Positions 1 to 8,484 of a stretch of 24,243 nt of DNA are shown here, in pieces. The stretch comes from a virus. The notes under the pieces were generated by a model. That model was not told the origin of the DNA and did not search any database. It saw nothing but the letters and a program-made list of their open reading frames with translations. The stretch's first letter is position 1. Each line of letters begins with the position of its first letter. Location of the stretch: the IMG/VR virus record IMGVR_UViG_3300025120_000532, positions 1-24,243 of that record. One strand, given 5' to 3'. A program made the position numbers and the translations under genes.

Positions 1-60
1 ATCAATATTCAGGACGGATCTATTAAAGAAATAGAAGATGAATCTGATAAGAAAGATTAG
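1..60 (+). CDS. C-terminal end of an unknown gene (5' partial)
   Basis: Frame 1 is open from the first base and ends at a TAG at 58-60, giving 19 residues that finish in a charged run (KEIEDESDKKD). The upstream part lies outside the window, so no function can be given. It would overlap the next gene by 23 bases, in keeping with the overlapping, operon-like packing seen throughout. An open frame of 19 codons could occur by chance; the main support is the gene density of the window. Confidence 0.4.
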   Translation: MNIQDGSIKEIEDESDKKD

Positions 61-256
61 TATAGGTAAAGACTATAAAAATGAAGCTATGCACTACTCC
101 GTGGGCCAAGAGGTCTACGGAGGGCATACCATCGAGAGTATAGTGGAAGATGACGATAAATACTGCGTTTTCATTAAAAAAAACAAGGAAATTTTACCTT
201 GGAAAGAGTTTAACAAAAACATGGCTATTGCAGTAGAATTTAATTTAGAATACTAA
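38..256 (+). CDS. Small conserved-looking phage protein, function unknown
   Basis: A 72-residue protein with a basic N-terminus and alternating beta-type segments (HTIESIVEDDDKYCVFIKK, then MAIAVEFNLEY), suggesting a compact beta fold. I recognise no catalytic motif, membrane segment or signal peptide. The start at 38 is the first ATG. A second ATG at 89 (residue 18, MHYSVGQEV) is possible, but the preceding basic residues look like part of the protein. There is no Shine-Dalgarno sequence. Its stop overlaps the start of the next gene (TAATG, 254-258), so the two are probably translated together. Position upstream of the packaging genes suggests a late-expressed accessory, which is inference only. 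Confidence 0.6.
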   Translation: MNLIRKISIGKDYKNEAMHYSVGQEVYGGHTIESIVEDDDKYCVFIKKNKEILPWKEFNKNMAIAVEFNLEY

Positions 257-840
257 TGAGGGGAATTTATAACTTTGTTATAACACCAATCGACGGAAGA
301 TACAACAATATTAAAGATATAGATGATAAAGAGTTAATTTTAAATACTCAAATGTATAATCATCAATTTGTAAATAGAGAAGCTTTAGTATTAGAAACTC
401 CAATAAAAAATGACACAGGTATACAAAAAGGTGATACTATTATAGTTCATCATAATGTTTTTAGAAGATACCATGACATGAAAGGTGTTGAAAAAAACGG
501 GCATGCGTATTATAAAGATAATAAGTATTTCGTATACAGTGATCAAATATTTATGTATAAGAGAAATAACAAATGTCACGCTTTAAAAGGCTACTCGTTT
601 GTTAAACCTATTGAATCAAATGATATTTTTAACATGAGCAAAGAAACAGAGCTTATGGGAATTGTTAAGTACACTGAAGATCCTAATATTAAAAAAGGTG
701 ATTTAGTTGGCTTTGCACCAAACTCAGAATACGAGTTTGTTATTGATAGTGAAAGGTTATACAGAGTTTTATCTCCAGCAATTACAATTAACTATGAATA
801 TCAAGGAAACGAAAAAGAGTATAATCCAAGCTGGGCATAA
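256..840 (+). CDS. Tandem GroES-like co-chaperonin (two Cpn10-type domains)
   Basis: The 194 residues read as two GroES-like units, about 5-104 and 110-181. Unit 1 has REALVLETP (41-49) where GroES has its GEVLAVG strand, then GIQKGDTIIVHHN (55-67) matching the VKVGDIV turn, and KYFVYSDQIFMYK (90-102) matching the VLIMSESDILAIVE end. A loop at about 16-38 carries the hydrophobic triplet L27-I28-L29 where GroES has the GroEL-binding IVL of its mobile loop. Unit 2 repeats the plan with LMGIVKY (133-139), IKKGDLVGFAP (145-155) and LYRVLSPAITI (168-178), but with a shorter loop and no clear triplet. GroES proteins cap GroEL, and phage versions such as T4 gp31 help fold capsid protein. Placement just ahead of the head genes fits that role, which is inferred. 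It overlaps its upstream neighbour by one base and the following gene by 47. Confidence 0.65.
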   Translation: MRGIYNFVITPIDGRYNNIKDIDDKELILNTQMYNHQFVNREALVLETPIKNDTGIQKGDTIIVHHNVFRRYHDMKGVEKNGHAYYKDNKYFVYSDQIFMYKRNNKCHALKGYSFVKPIESNDIFNMSKETELMGIVKYTEDPNIKKGDLVGFAPNSEYEFVIDSERLYRVLSPAITINYEYQGNEKEYNPSWA

Positions 841-1069
841 AGCAGTTGAAGAATTAATAAAAGTAGCTAAAGAAGCTATTGTAGATTCTGACGATGATAT
901 ATCCGCAGACAGGCTTAAAAATGCAGCTGCTACAAAAAAGCTAGCTATATTTGATGCGTTTGAAATACTTAATAGAATACAAGAAGAAGAGGACATGCTA
1001 AATAATAAACCTAAGGAAGTAGTTGAAGAAGTTGCTTTTGGTGGTTTTGCAGAAAATAGATCTAAGTAA
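794..1069 (+). CDS. Small helical protein, probable small terminase subunit
   Basis: From the ATG at 794 this is 91 residues, almost entirely predicted helix, with an amphipathic stretch (AAATKKLAIFDAFEILNRIQ) and an acidic segment before a VAFGGFAE tail. An upstream in-frame ATG at 707 would add 29 residues unlike the rest and deepen the overlap with the co-chaperonin gene to 134 bases; the 794 start cuts this to 47 and is preferred. Its stop overlaps the large-terminase start (TAATG, 1067-1071). A small, helical, oligomer-type protein immediately before the large terminase is the usual place and shape for the small terminase, which recognises phage DNA for packaging. I see no clear helix-turn-helix, so the call rests on position and composition. 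Confidence 0.5.
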   Translation: MNIKETKKSIIQAGHKAVEELIKVAKEAIVDSDDDISADRLKNAAATKKLAIFDAFEILNRIQEEEDMLNNKPKEVVEEVAFGGFAENRSK

Positions 1070-3288
1070 TGTATCAGCAGTCTTTATACGAGGTTGTAGA
1101 ACCTATTAAAAAAAATACCATAGCTAGACTAAACAAGTCTAAGAAGTGGAAGTACGGTTATAATAAAGAGCATGATATTGTTATAATATCTAAAACAGGT
1201 CAAATAGGAGAAGTATACCTTATACAGGGTTTAAAAATAGCTTTACCAAAAATACCTAAACAAGTACATAAATTCGATAGTGATCGCTGGGAAGTATCGC
1301 CTTATCCAAAAGAGTTACATAGGATAAAAACTATATTTGATTGGAAACAATATCCAAACGATTTTAAAGGTAAATACATAAATTATATAGAGAATGAATT
1401 TAATAAAAGAGAACAAGGTTTTTGGTATTATAACAAAGGTAAGTCTACTTATATTACTGGTACTCATTATATGTACCTGCAGTGGTCCAAGATTGATGTT
1501 GGGAAGCCAGACTTTCGAGAAGCAAATAGACTTTTCTATATATTCTGGGAAGCTTGCAAGGCAGACATACGATCGTACGGATTGTGCTACCTTAAGAATC
1601 GTAGATCAGGCTTTTCCTTTATGGCATCAGGAGAGGTGGTTAACTTGGCAACCATATCTAGCGACTCCCGATATGGTATTTTATCTAAGTCTGGACCCGA
1701 TGCGAAAAAGATGTTCACAGATAAAGTGGTTCCGATATCCGTTAATTACCCATTCTTTTTCAAACCTATCCAGGACGGAATGGACCGTCCAAAGACCGAG
1801 CTTGCCTTCCGTGTCCCCGCGTCCAAGCTCACAAGACGGAGTATTGTCAGTACCGACTCACCCGAAGCCTTACAGGGTCTTGACACCACGATCGACTGGA
1901 AGAACACCGGTGATAACTCCTACGATGGGGAGAAACTCAAACTCCTCGTCCATGATGAATCGGGGAAGTGGGAACGTCCGAACAACATCCTCAACAACTG
2001 GCGTGTTACGAAAACCACCCTTAGATTAGGATCAAGAATTATAGGAAAGTGTATGATGGGTTCAACATCAAACGCTTTAGATAAAGGAGGTGATAACTTT
2101 AAAAGATTATACAATGCTTCAGATGTTACTAAAAGAAACAGAAATGGACAAACAGGCTCAGGTCTCTATAGTCTGTTCATTCCTATGGAGTGGAATTACG
2201 AAGGATTCATTGATAGTTTTGGGATGCCTGTCTTCGACACCCCTGAAACTGAAACTTTTGGGCCTTATGATGAACCCATCGACATCGGAATTATTGAACA
2301 CTGGAATAATGAAGCAGATGGATTAAAGAACGATGGTGATGCTCTTAATGAGTTTTATCGTCAGTTTCCAAGAACAACAGAGCATGCTTTTAGAGATGAA
2401 ACAAAAAACAGTATATTTAACTTAGCAAAAATATACGAACAAATAGATTACAACGAAGAGATAGGTGGTATGTCTCAATTAACAACTGGTAATTTCCAGT
2501 GGGTTAATGGAGTTAAAGACACAAAAGTTATATTTTATCCAGACCCAACAGGTAGATTTAAAGTATCTTGGACACCACCAATGCATTTACAAAACAATAT
2601 AGTTACAGATAGACTAGGTAGGAAAGCACCAGGAAATGAACACATGGGTGCTTTTGGTTGTGATAGTTACGATATATCAGGTACTGTTGATGGCAAAGGA
2701 TCTAAAGGTGCTTTACATGGATTGACAAAGTTTTCAATGGAAAACTGTCCACCTAATAGTTTCTTTTTAGAATACGTAGCAAGACCGCAAACTGCAGAGA
2801 TATTTTTTGAAGATGTCTTAATGGCATTAGTATTTTACGGTATGCCTATACTTGCAGAAAACAACAAACCTCGTTTATTATACTATCTAAGAAGAAGAGG
2901 TTATAGAGGTTTTAGTATGAATAGACCTGATAAAATATGGAACAAACTATCTGTAGCAGAAAAAGAAATAGGTGGTATACCTAATTCAAGCGAAGATATT
3001 AAACAAGCTCACGCCGCTGCTATTGAAATGTATATACAGTCTTATGTTGGTAGAAAGCCAGACGATACCTACGGTGACTTGTATTTTATGGAAACATTAC
3101 AAGACTGGGCTAAGTTTGACATAAATAAACGAACAGCTTTTGATGCTGCTATTAGCTCTGGTTTAGCTATCATGGCTTGTAACAGACATCTATATAACCC
3201 TAATGCTAAAATGGAAAAACAAAAACTAAACATAAGCTTTGCTAAATATAACAACAGAGGCGGAGCATCTAAATTAATAAAACAATAA
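1069..3288 (+). CDS. terL: Terminase large subunit (packaging ATPase and nuclease)
   Basis: This 739-residue protein powers DNA translocation into the procapsid and cuts the genome. The ATPase half has an arginine-rich, non-canonical Walker A-like segment at 177-183 (NRRSGFS), Walker B at 290-297 (LKLLVHDE, acidic pair D296/E297) and a coupling-motif candidate GSTS at 331-334. The RNase H-like nuclease half shows D532 in GCDSYD, E597 in ILAENN, and D692 in RTAFDAA, the three expected acidic positions. The length and the R-x-x-G-F-S form of motif I fit crAss-like large terminases, from memory of the family. The gene overlaps the probable small terminase by one base and is followed one base later by the portal gene. 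Codon use and GC content change abruptly inside it (see the separate entry at 1477-2020), but the reading frame is intact. Confidence 0.93.
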   Translation: MYQQSLYEVVEPIKKNTIARLNKSKKWKYGYNKEHDIVIISKTGQIGEVYLIQGLKIALPKIPKQVHKFDSDRWEVSPYPKELHRIKTIFDWKQYPNDFKGKYINYIENEFNKREQGFWYYNKGKSTYITGTHYMYLQWSKIDVGKPDFREANRLFYIFWEACKADIRSYGLCYLKNRRSGFSFMASGEVVNLATISSDSRYGILSKSGPDAKKMFTDKVVPISVNYPFFFKPIQDGMDRPKTELAFRVPASKLTRRSIVSTDSPEALQGLDTTIDWKNTGDNSYDGEKLKLLVHDESGKWERPNNILNNWRVTKTTLRLGSRIIGKCMMGSTSNALDKGGDNFKRLYNASDVTKRNRNGQTGSGLYSLFIPMEWNYEGFIDSFGMPVFDTPETETFGPYDEPIDIGIIEHWNNEADGLKNDGDALNEFYRQFPRTTEHAFRDETKNSIFNLAKIYEQIDYNEEIGGMSQLTTGNFQWVNGVKDTKVIFYPDPTGRFKVSWTPPMHLQNNIVTDRLGRKAPGNEHMGAFGCDSYDISGTVDGKGSKGALHGLTKFSMENCPPNSFFLEYVARPQTAEIFFEDVLMALVFYGMPILAENNKPRLLYYLRRRGYRGFSMNRPDKIWNKLSVAEKEIGGIPNSSEDIKQAHAAAIEMYIQSYVGRKPDDTYGDLYFMETLQDWAKFDINKRTAFDAAISSGLAIMACNRHLYNPNAKMEKQKLNISFAKYNNRGGASKLIKQ
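1477..2020 (+). other. GC-rich, foreign-codon patch within terL
   Basis: By hand count GC is about 48% over 1501-2020 and about 55% over 1801-1980, against 27-32% for sampled 60-base lines elsewhere (2941-3000, 3841-3900). Codons change too: Leu CTC/CTG/CTT, Arg CGT/CGA, Pro CCC, Val GTC and Lys AAG appear, where the rest of the window uses TTA, AGA, CCA, GTT and AAA. The change back near 2020 is abrupt. The patch encodes about residues 137-317, from before Walker A to after Walker B. A weaker second patch (50% GC at 2221-2280) follows at about 2155-2300. The protein sequence stays sensible across both. Confidence 0.75.
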
Positions 3289-3289
3289 T

Positions 3290-5719
3290 ATGGCTGAGTC
3301 AATCATGAAAGGAAACTTCCCTAGTCAAGTCGCTAGTGACCGTGAAAAGGTTACTAAAGAATACGGCTTGAAAGTGGGTAAAGCTATTGAGGACGAGTGG
3401 TTTAAAAGAGATGACAGTGCTTATAGGTTTTCTAGTCACCAGAGTAGTTTTCACAAGCTTAGATTATATGCTCGTGGAGAACAAAGTATACAAAAATACA
3501 AAGACGAATTATCTATTAACGGTGATTTATCTTATCTTAATTTAGACTGGAAACCAGTACCTATTATACCTAAGTTTGTTGATATCGTTGTTAATGGTAT
3601 TGCTGAAAGAACTTATGATATAAAAGCTTACGCTCAAGATCCTTACGGAGTTAGCAAGAGAACTAAGTATATGGAAAATATACTAAAAGATTTAAAATCA
3701 AAAGAATTAAATGACTTTGCTAGAGATGCTTTTGGAGTTGATTTACATTTATCTAAAAAAGAAACTTTACCTGATTCAGAAGAAGAGCTAAAATTACACA
3801 TGCAACTTAGCTATAAACAAGCTGTTGAAATAGCAGAAGAGCAAGCTATAAGTGTTTTATTAGAAGGTAATAGATATGAGTTAACTAAGAAAAGGTTTTA
3901 TTATGATTTAGCTACAATAGGTATAGCTGCTGTTAAAAACAATTTTGACACATCAAGTGGTGTTACTGTAGACTACGTTGATCCTGCTAATTTAGTTTAT
4001 TCTTATACAGAAGATCCATACTTTGAAGATATATATTATGTTGGTGAAGTTAAAACAATACCAATAAACGAATTAGTTAAACAATTTCCAAATTTAAACG
4101 AAGATGATTTAGCAGATGTAAATCAACAAGGTTATAAAAGAAGTGGCTACTACAATAAGAGTATACAAGGTGGTGGTGAAGTTGATAAAAACCAAGTACA
4201 AGTTTTATATTTTAACTACAAAACTTATGCTAAAGAAGTTTACAAAGTAAAAGATACAGCAACAGGTGCTACTAAAGTTATTGTTAAAGATGATACTTTT
4301 AATCCTGCGGCTGATGCAATGTTAGAAGCTAGGTTTGGTAAGTTAGAAAAACAAATAGAAGTTTTGTATGAAGGAGCTTTGATACTAGGTAGCGACAAGT
4401 TACTTAAATGGCAACTTGCTAAAAACATGATGAGACCTAAAAGTGATTTTACTAAGGTTAAAATGAATTATAGCATCGTAGCACCAAGAATGTACAAAGG
4501 GAAAATTGAATCACTTGTAGGACGTATTACTGGCTTTGCTGATATGATACAGCTTACACACCTTAAACTTCAACAGGTGTTATCTAGAATGGTTCCAGAT
4601 GGTATATACTTAGACGCTGACGGACTTGCTGAAATAGATTTAGGTAATGGAACAAATTATAATCCACAAGAAGCTTTAAACATGTTCTTCCAAACAGGTT
4701 CTGTAATTGGTAGATCAATGACTGGTGACGGCGATATGAACCCAGGTAAAATACCTATACAAGAAATACAGTCAGGTAATGGTGGTGGAAAAATGCAAAG
4801 TTTAATACAAACTTACAACTATTATTTACAAATGATAAGAGATGTAACTGGTTTAAATGAAGCTAAAGACGCATCAACACCAGATAAAAATGCTTTAGTT
4901 GGTGTGCAAAAACTTGCAGCTGCAAACAGTAATACAGCTACTAGACATATATTACAAGCTGGTTTATTTTTAACAGCTGAATTATGTGAAAGTTTATCAT
5001 TAAGAATATCTGATATACTAGAATATTCGCCAACAAAAGACGCTTTTATACAACAAATAGGTAAGCACAACGTAGCTACTTTATCTGAAATGTCTGAACT
5101 ACACTTATATGATTTTGGTATATTTATAGAATTAGAACCAGATGAAGAAGAAAAGCAATTGTTAGAAAACAATATACAAGCGGCTGTTGCTCAACAAGGT
5201 ATTGACCTTGAAGACGCTATTGATCTTAGACAAATAAAAAATACTAAACTAGCAAATCAACTACTTAAAATACGTAGAAAACAAAAGCTAGAAAAAGATC
5301 AAAAAATGCAACAAGAGAATATGCAAGCACAAGCGCAAGCTAATGCTCAAGCTCAACAGGTTGCTGCTCAAGCTGAAATACAAAAGTCTCAAGCTTTAGT
5401 GCAAACACAAATACAGTTAGAACAAGCTAAGTCTCAATTTAAACAACAAGATATGGTTAGTGAGGCTAAACTTAAAAAAGATTTAATGGCTTATGAGTTT
5501 GAACTAAACAAACAGTTAAAGCAAATGGAGATGGAGGTTACACAAAAAAAAGATACAAACAAAGAAGATCGTAAAGATCAAAGAACGAAAATTCAAGCAT
5601 CTCAACAATCAGAACTAATAGATCAAAGAAATAATGGTAAATCGCCTAAAAACTTTGAATCTGCAGGTAATGATACTATAGGTGGTGGATTTAGTCTAGA
5701 TGGTTTCGACCCTAGATAA
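3290..5719 (+). CDS. Portal protein, crAss-like type
   Basis: An 809-residue portal: the dodecameric ring at one capsid vertex through which DNA enters and leaves. The segment at 82-103 (YLNLDWKPVPIIPKFVDIVV) is the signature I associate with crAss-like portals, and the length matches that family rather than the roughly 500-residue portals of many other phages. The central part (about 200-600) is mixed alpha/beta. From about 661 to 757 the chain becomes a long Gln/Ala/Lys-rich helix or coiled coil (MQAQAQANAQAQQ and following), ending in a glycine-rich tail that finishes FDPR. The start at 3290 lies one base after the terminase stop with no Shine-Dalgarno sequence. Position between large terminase and scaffold/capsid genes supports the call. 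Confidence 0.92.
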   Translation: MAESIMKGNFPSQVASDREKVTKEYGLKVGKAIEDEWFKRDDSAYRFSSHQSSFHKLRLYARGEQSIQKYKDELSINGDLSYLNLDWKPVPIIPKFVDIVVNGIAERTYDIKAYAQDPYGVSKRTKYMENILKDLKSKELNDFARDAFGVDLHLSKKETLPDSEEELKLHMQLSYKQAVEIAEEQAISVLLEGNRYELTKKRFYYDLATIGIAAVKNNFDTSSGVTVDYVDPANLVYSYTEDPYFEDIYYVGEVKTIPINELVKQFPNLNEDDLADVNQQGYKRSGYYNKSIQGGGEVDKNQVQVLYFNYKTYAKEVYKVKDTATGATKVIVKDDTFNPAADAMLEARFGKLEKQIEVLYEGALILGSDKLLKWQLAKNMMRPKSDFTKVKMNYSIVAPRMYKGKIESLVGRITGFADMIQLTHLKLQQVLSRMVPDGIYLDADGLAEIDLGNGTNYNPQEALNMFFQTGSVIGRSMTGDGDMNPGKIPIQEIQSGNGGGKMQSLIQTYNYYLQMIRDVTGLNEAKDASTPDKNALVGVQKLAAANSNTATRHILQAGLFLTAELCESLSLRISDILEYSPTKDAFIQQIGKHNVATLSEMSELHLYDFGIFIELEPDEEEKQLLENNIQAAVAQQGIDLEDAIDLRQIKNTKLANQLLKIRRKQKLEKDQKMQQENMQAQAQANAQAQQVAAQAEIQKSQALVQTQIQLEQAKSQFKQQDMVSEAKLKKDLMAYEFELNKQLKQMEMEVTQKKDTNKEDRKDQRTKIQASQQSELIDQRNNGKSPKNFESAGNDTIGGGFSLDGFDPR

Positions 5720-5727
5720 ACATTAAT

Positions 5728-5754
5728 TTTTTAATTATATTATATTATGGAAAA
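5728..5754 (+). repeat. A/T-only leader repeat, copy 1 (scaffold gene start)
   Basis: A 27-base sequence, a T-run then TAATTATATTATATT and ATGGAAAA, that spans the start codon at 5747. It is repeated exactly at 8525-8551 across the start codon at 8544. It includes the first five coding bases after each ATG, so both proteins begin MEN/MEK-like. It probably acts in translation initiation or as part of a late promoter; the sequence cannot decide which. Confidence 0.7.
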
Positions 5755-6994
5755 AACAAATGAAAACGTGGCAGCGCCAGAAAACGTTGAGGAAGTTGTA
5801 AACACTCCTCTAAAGGCAAAAAAACCAAAACAACTAGCAAGCGAACAAGAAAACGTAGCTAAAGTAAACATCGATGATGTTAATCCTAATAAGATTGCGT
5901 CACCGGAAGAACCAGTAAAAGTAAAAATACCAGATGAAACTAAAGAAGATAACGTTGACAACAGCGGAGTGGTTGGAGTCAATGAAGATGCCAACACCAC
6001 ACAAGAACAAAAAGAAGTACCAGAGAAAGCCGAAACACAGGAAGCAGAAACACCAGTACTAGAAGAAATAACTGAAGAAGAAGTTAAAGAGCAAACAGAA
6101 GAGTTAGCTGAAGAGGTTGAAGAAGCTGTTATTAAATCTAAAGAGACTGGAAAAGCTTTACCTGAAAATCTACAAAAAGTTGTAGACTTTATGGAAGACA
6201 CTGGTGGTAGTTTAGAAGACTATGTTAAGCTAAACACAGATTTTAGCAATCATGATGATAAGTCTTTATTGAAAGAGTATTACAAAAATACTAAATCTCA
6301 TTTAAACAACGAAGAAATAGACTTCTTAATAGAAGACGAATATTCTTATGACGAAGATGTTGATGATGAGAAAACAATTAAAAAGAAAAAAATTGCACTG
6401 AAAGAGCAAGTTGCTAGTGCCAAAAGCCACTTAGACGGGCAAAAGTCTAAATACTATGAAGAGATCAAAGCTGGTTCAAAGCTCACGGGTGAGCAACAGA
6501 AAGCAGTAGAGTTCTTTAATAGATACAACAAGGAGTCTGAGGAAACTCAGAAAATAGCGGAACAACAAAAAACAACTTTTCAAAAGAAGACTGAACAAGT
6601 TTTCAACAACGATTTCAAAGGTTTTGATTATCAGGTAGGTGAAAAGAAATTTAGGTTTAACGTTAAGGATTCGGCTAAAGTTAAAGATACCCAAAGCGAC
6701 ATTAGTAATTTTGTCAAGACGTTCTTGAATAAAAATAACGAAATGGCTGATGCTAAAGGTTATCACAAAGGCTTATTTACAGCAATGAATTCTGATGCTA
6801 TTGCAAATCACTTTTACGAACAGGGCAAGGCAGATGCTATTAAAGATAGTGTAGCTAAAGCAAAGAACGTAAATATGGACCCTAGACAAAATCACAATAA
6901 TGTTATTGAGTCTGGTGGTTTAAAAGTGAGAGCAATAACAGGCGATAATTCATCTAGACTTCGAGTAAAAATGAACACAAACAAAATTAATTAA
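5747..6994 (+). CDS. Capsid scaffolding protein
   Basis: A 415-residue, highly charged protein lying directly between portal and major capsid genes, the standard place for a scaffold. Residues 1-160 are disordered-looking and very acidic, with many Glu, Pro, Thr and Val (for example LEEITEEEVKEQTEELAEEV). The middle is helical and charged. The C-terminal part (about 355-415) has an Ala/Lys helix (ADAIKDSVAKAKNVNMDPRQ) and a basic tail, as scaffolds use to bind capsid protein. Scaffolds fill the procapsid during assembly and are then lost. I see no protease motif, so whether it is cleaved or simply released is open. It starts in the leader repeat at 5728 and is followed 21 bases later by the capsid gene. 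Confidence 0.8.
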   Translation: MEKTNENVAAPENVEEVVNTPLKAKKPKQLASEQENVAKVNIDDVNPNKIASPEEPVKVKIPDETKEDNVDNSGVVGVNEDANTTQEQKEVPEKAETQEAETPVLEEITEEEVKEQTEELAEEVEEAVIKSKETGKALPENLQKVVDFMEDTGGSLEDYVKLNTDFSNHDDKSLLKEYYKNTKSHLNNEEIDFLIEDEYSYDEDVDDEKTIKKKKIALKEQVASAKSHLDGQKSKYYEEIKAGSKLTGEQQKAVEFFNRYNKESEETQKIAEQQKTTFQKKTEQVFNNDFKGFDYQVGEKKFRFNVKDSAKVKDTQSDISNFVKTFLNKNNEMADAKGYHKGLFTAMNSDAIANHFYEQGKADAIKDSVAKAKNVNMDPRQNHNNVIESGGLKVRAITGDNSSRLRVKMNTNKIN

Positions 6995-7015
6995 CTAACT
7001 TAAAAATTAAAAATT

Positions 7016-8473
7016 ATGCCTTTTAATTCCTCAGGTGCGGCGTTAGCCCACCTAACTCCTCGACCAACGCAAACGCTTTGGGGGGATAACTATTTAAGCT
7101 TCGACTCCGCTTCAGGAGGCGGAACTTTCGCACAACAATTCTTACCTGAAATCTACGAGAAAGAAGTAGAAAGATACGGAAACAGAACAGTTTCTGGTTT
7201 CTTAAAAATGGTAGGAGCTGAAATGCCTTTACAATCTGACCAAGTAATTTGGTCTGAGCAAGGTAGAATTCATGTTGCTTATGACGGAATCGCTACAGCT
7301 AACCAAGTTGAGATTCTAAGTAACACAGGTAATACAATAACGGTTCCAACTGGACACTTAGTACAGTTACACGATACTATTATAATCGCTAAAGCTGCAG
7401 TATCAGCTAAGTGTTTAGTAGTAGGAGTAGCTGCAAACGTAATCACAGTTGCACCTTACGCTACAGCAGATCTTTCTGCATTCACAAACTCTGACAACAT
7501 TAAATTGTTTGTTTATGGTACTGAATACAAAAAAGGATCTAGTGGAGTTGCTGGTTCAATTGATGCTTCATTCACTCAGTTTAGCAACAGACCAATCATA
7601 ATGAGAGACAGATACCAAGTTAATGGTTCTGATACTGCTCAAATCGGTTGGGTTGAAGTTACTTCTGAAAACGGAGCTGGTGGTTTCTTATGGTACTTAA
7701 AATCTGAGCATGAAGCTCGTTTAAGATTTGAAGATCAAATGGAGATGGCTATGATTGAAGGTGAACTTGCTGGAGCAAGCTTTGCTGGTACTGGGAACTT
7801 CGCGGTTCAAGGTACTGAAGGTTTATTTGCTGCTTTAGAAGGTAGAGGATTAGTATATAACAATGCTGATTTCGATTCTATTGGCGCTTGGACTGGAACT
7901 GCTGCTCATGATTCAACTGTTATTAACACTGGTTTAGTTGAGTTTGATACTATATTAAACGAACTAGACAAGCAAGGTGCTATTGAAGAAAACATGATGT
8001 TCTTAGACAGATCTACGGCTCTATCTATTGATAACATGTTAGCTCAACAAAACGCTGCTTTCGGTGGTGGTGCTTCTTACGGAGTATTTAACAACGCTGA
8101 AGACATGGCGCTTAATTTAGGTTTCTCTGGTTTCAGAAGAGGTTCTTATGACTTCTACAAAACTGACTGGAAATACTTAAATGATTCTACAACAAGAGGT
8201 TTATTCGGAGATATCGAAGGTGTTATTGTTCCTGCTGGAACTTCAACAGTTTACGATCAATCAATGGGTAAAAACATCTCAAGACCATTCTTACACGTAC
8301 GTTACAGAAAATCTGAAGCGGATGACAGAAAGATGAAATCTTGGATCACTGGATCTGTTGGTGGAAACTACACGTCTGATGCAGATGAAATGGTAGTTAA
8401 CTTCTTAACTGAAAGATGTTTATGCGTTCAAGCAGCAAACAACTTTGTATTACTTAAGAATACAACTGCTTAA
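7016..8473 (+). CDS. Major capsid protein (HK97-type fold expected)
   Basis: A 485-residue protein following the scaffold and preceding a strong terminator. Residues 77-89 (VIWSEQGRIHVAY) and the helical QMEMAMIEGELA region are features I associate with crAss-like major capsid proteins. About 93-168 is a beta-rich stretch that looks like an inserted small domain near the expected E-loop; this is inference. The second half (MMFLDRSTALSIDNML onward) would be the P/A-domain part. Codons lean toward AAC, TTC and GAA more than in neighbours, consistent with high expression, and the first 110 bases are GC-richer than the surroundings. The start is preceded by an AAAAATT leader with no Shine-Dalgarno sequence. 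Confidence 0.9.
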   Translation: MPFNSSGAALAHLTPRPTQTLWGDNYLSFDSASGGGTFAQQFLPEIYEKEVERYGNRTVSGFLKMVGAEMPLQSDQVIWSEQGRIHVAYDGIATANQVEILSNTGNTITVPTGHLVQLHDTIIIAKAAVSAKCLVVGVAANVITVAPYATADLSAFTNSDNIKLFVYGTEYKKGSSGVAGSIDASFTQFSNRPIIMRDRYQVNGSDTAQIGWVEVTSENGAGGFLWYLKSEHEARLRFEDQMEMAMIEGELAGASFAGTGNFAVQGTEGLFAALEGRGLVYNNADFDSIGAWTGTAAHDSTVINTGLVEFDTILNELDKQGAIEENMMFLDRSTALSIDNMLAQQNAAFGGGASYGVFNNAEDMALNLGFSGFRRGSYDFYKTDWKYLNDSTTRGLFGDIEGVIVPAGTSTVYDQSMGKNISRPFLHVRYRKSEADDRKMKSWITGSVGGNYTSDADEMVVNFLTERCLCVQAANNFVLLKNTTA

Positions 8474-8484
8474 TATTACTTTTT

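Noticed and set aside
707-793. Upstream start (ATG at 707) for the probable small terminase
   Set aside because: It would give a 134-base overlap with the co-chaperonin gene, and the added 29 residues (Leu/Gln-rich) look like out-of-frame translation; the ATG at 794 fits better.
1394-2029. A 211-codon open frame in a second + frame inside terL
   Set aside because: It overlaps the terL ATPase core, has a low-complexity, Ser/Thr/Arg/Pro-rich C-terminal translation with no recognisable domain, and is long mainly because the GC-rich patch removes chance stop codons.
5728-5746. The A/T leader as a Bacteroidota housekeeping promoter
   Set aside because: It lacks the TAnnTTTG element and the upstream TTTG box, and directly abuts the start codon, leaving no room for a normal 5' leader.
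5740-6201. A 153-codon minus-strand frame rich in Ser, Thr and Phe opposite the scaffold gene
   Set aside because: It is the mirror of the acidic Glu/Val/Pro-rich scaffold N-terminus (GAA/GTT codons read back as TTC/AAC), and all other genes lie on the + strand.
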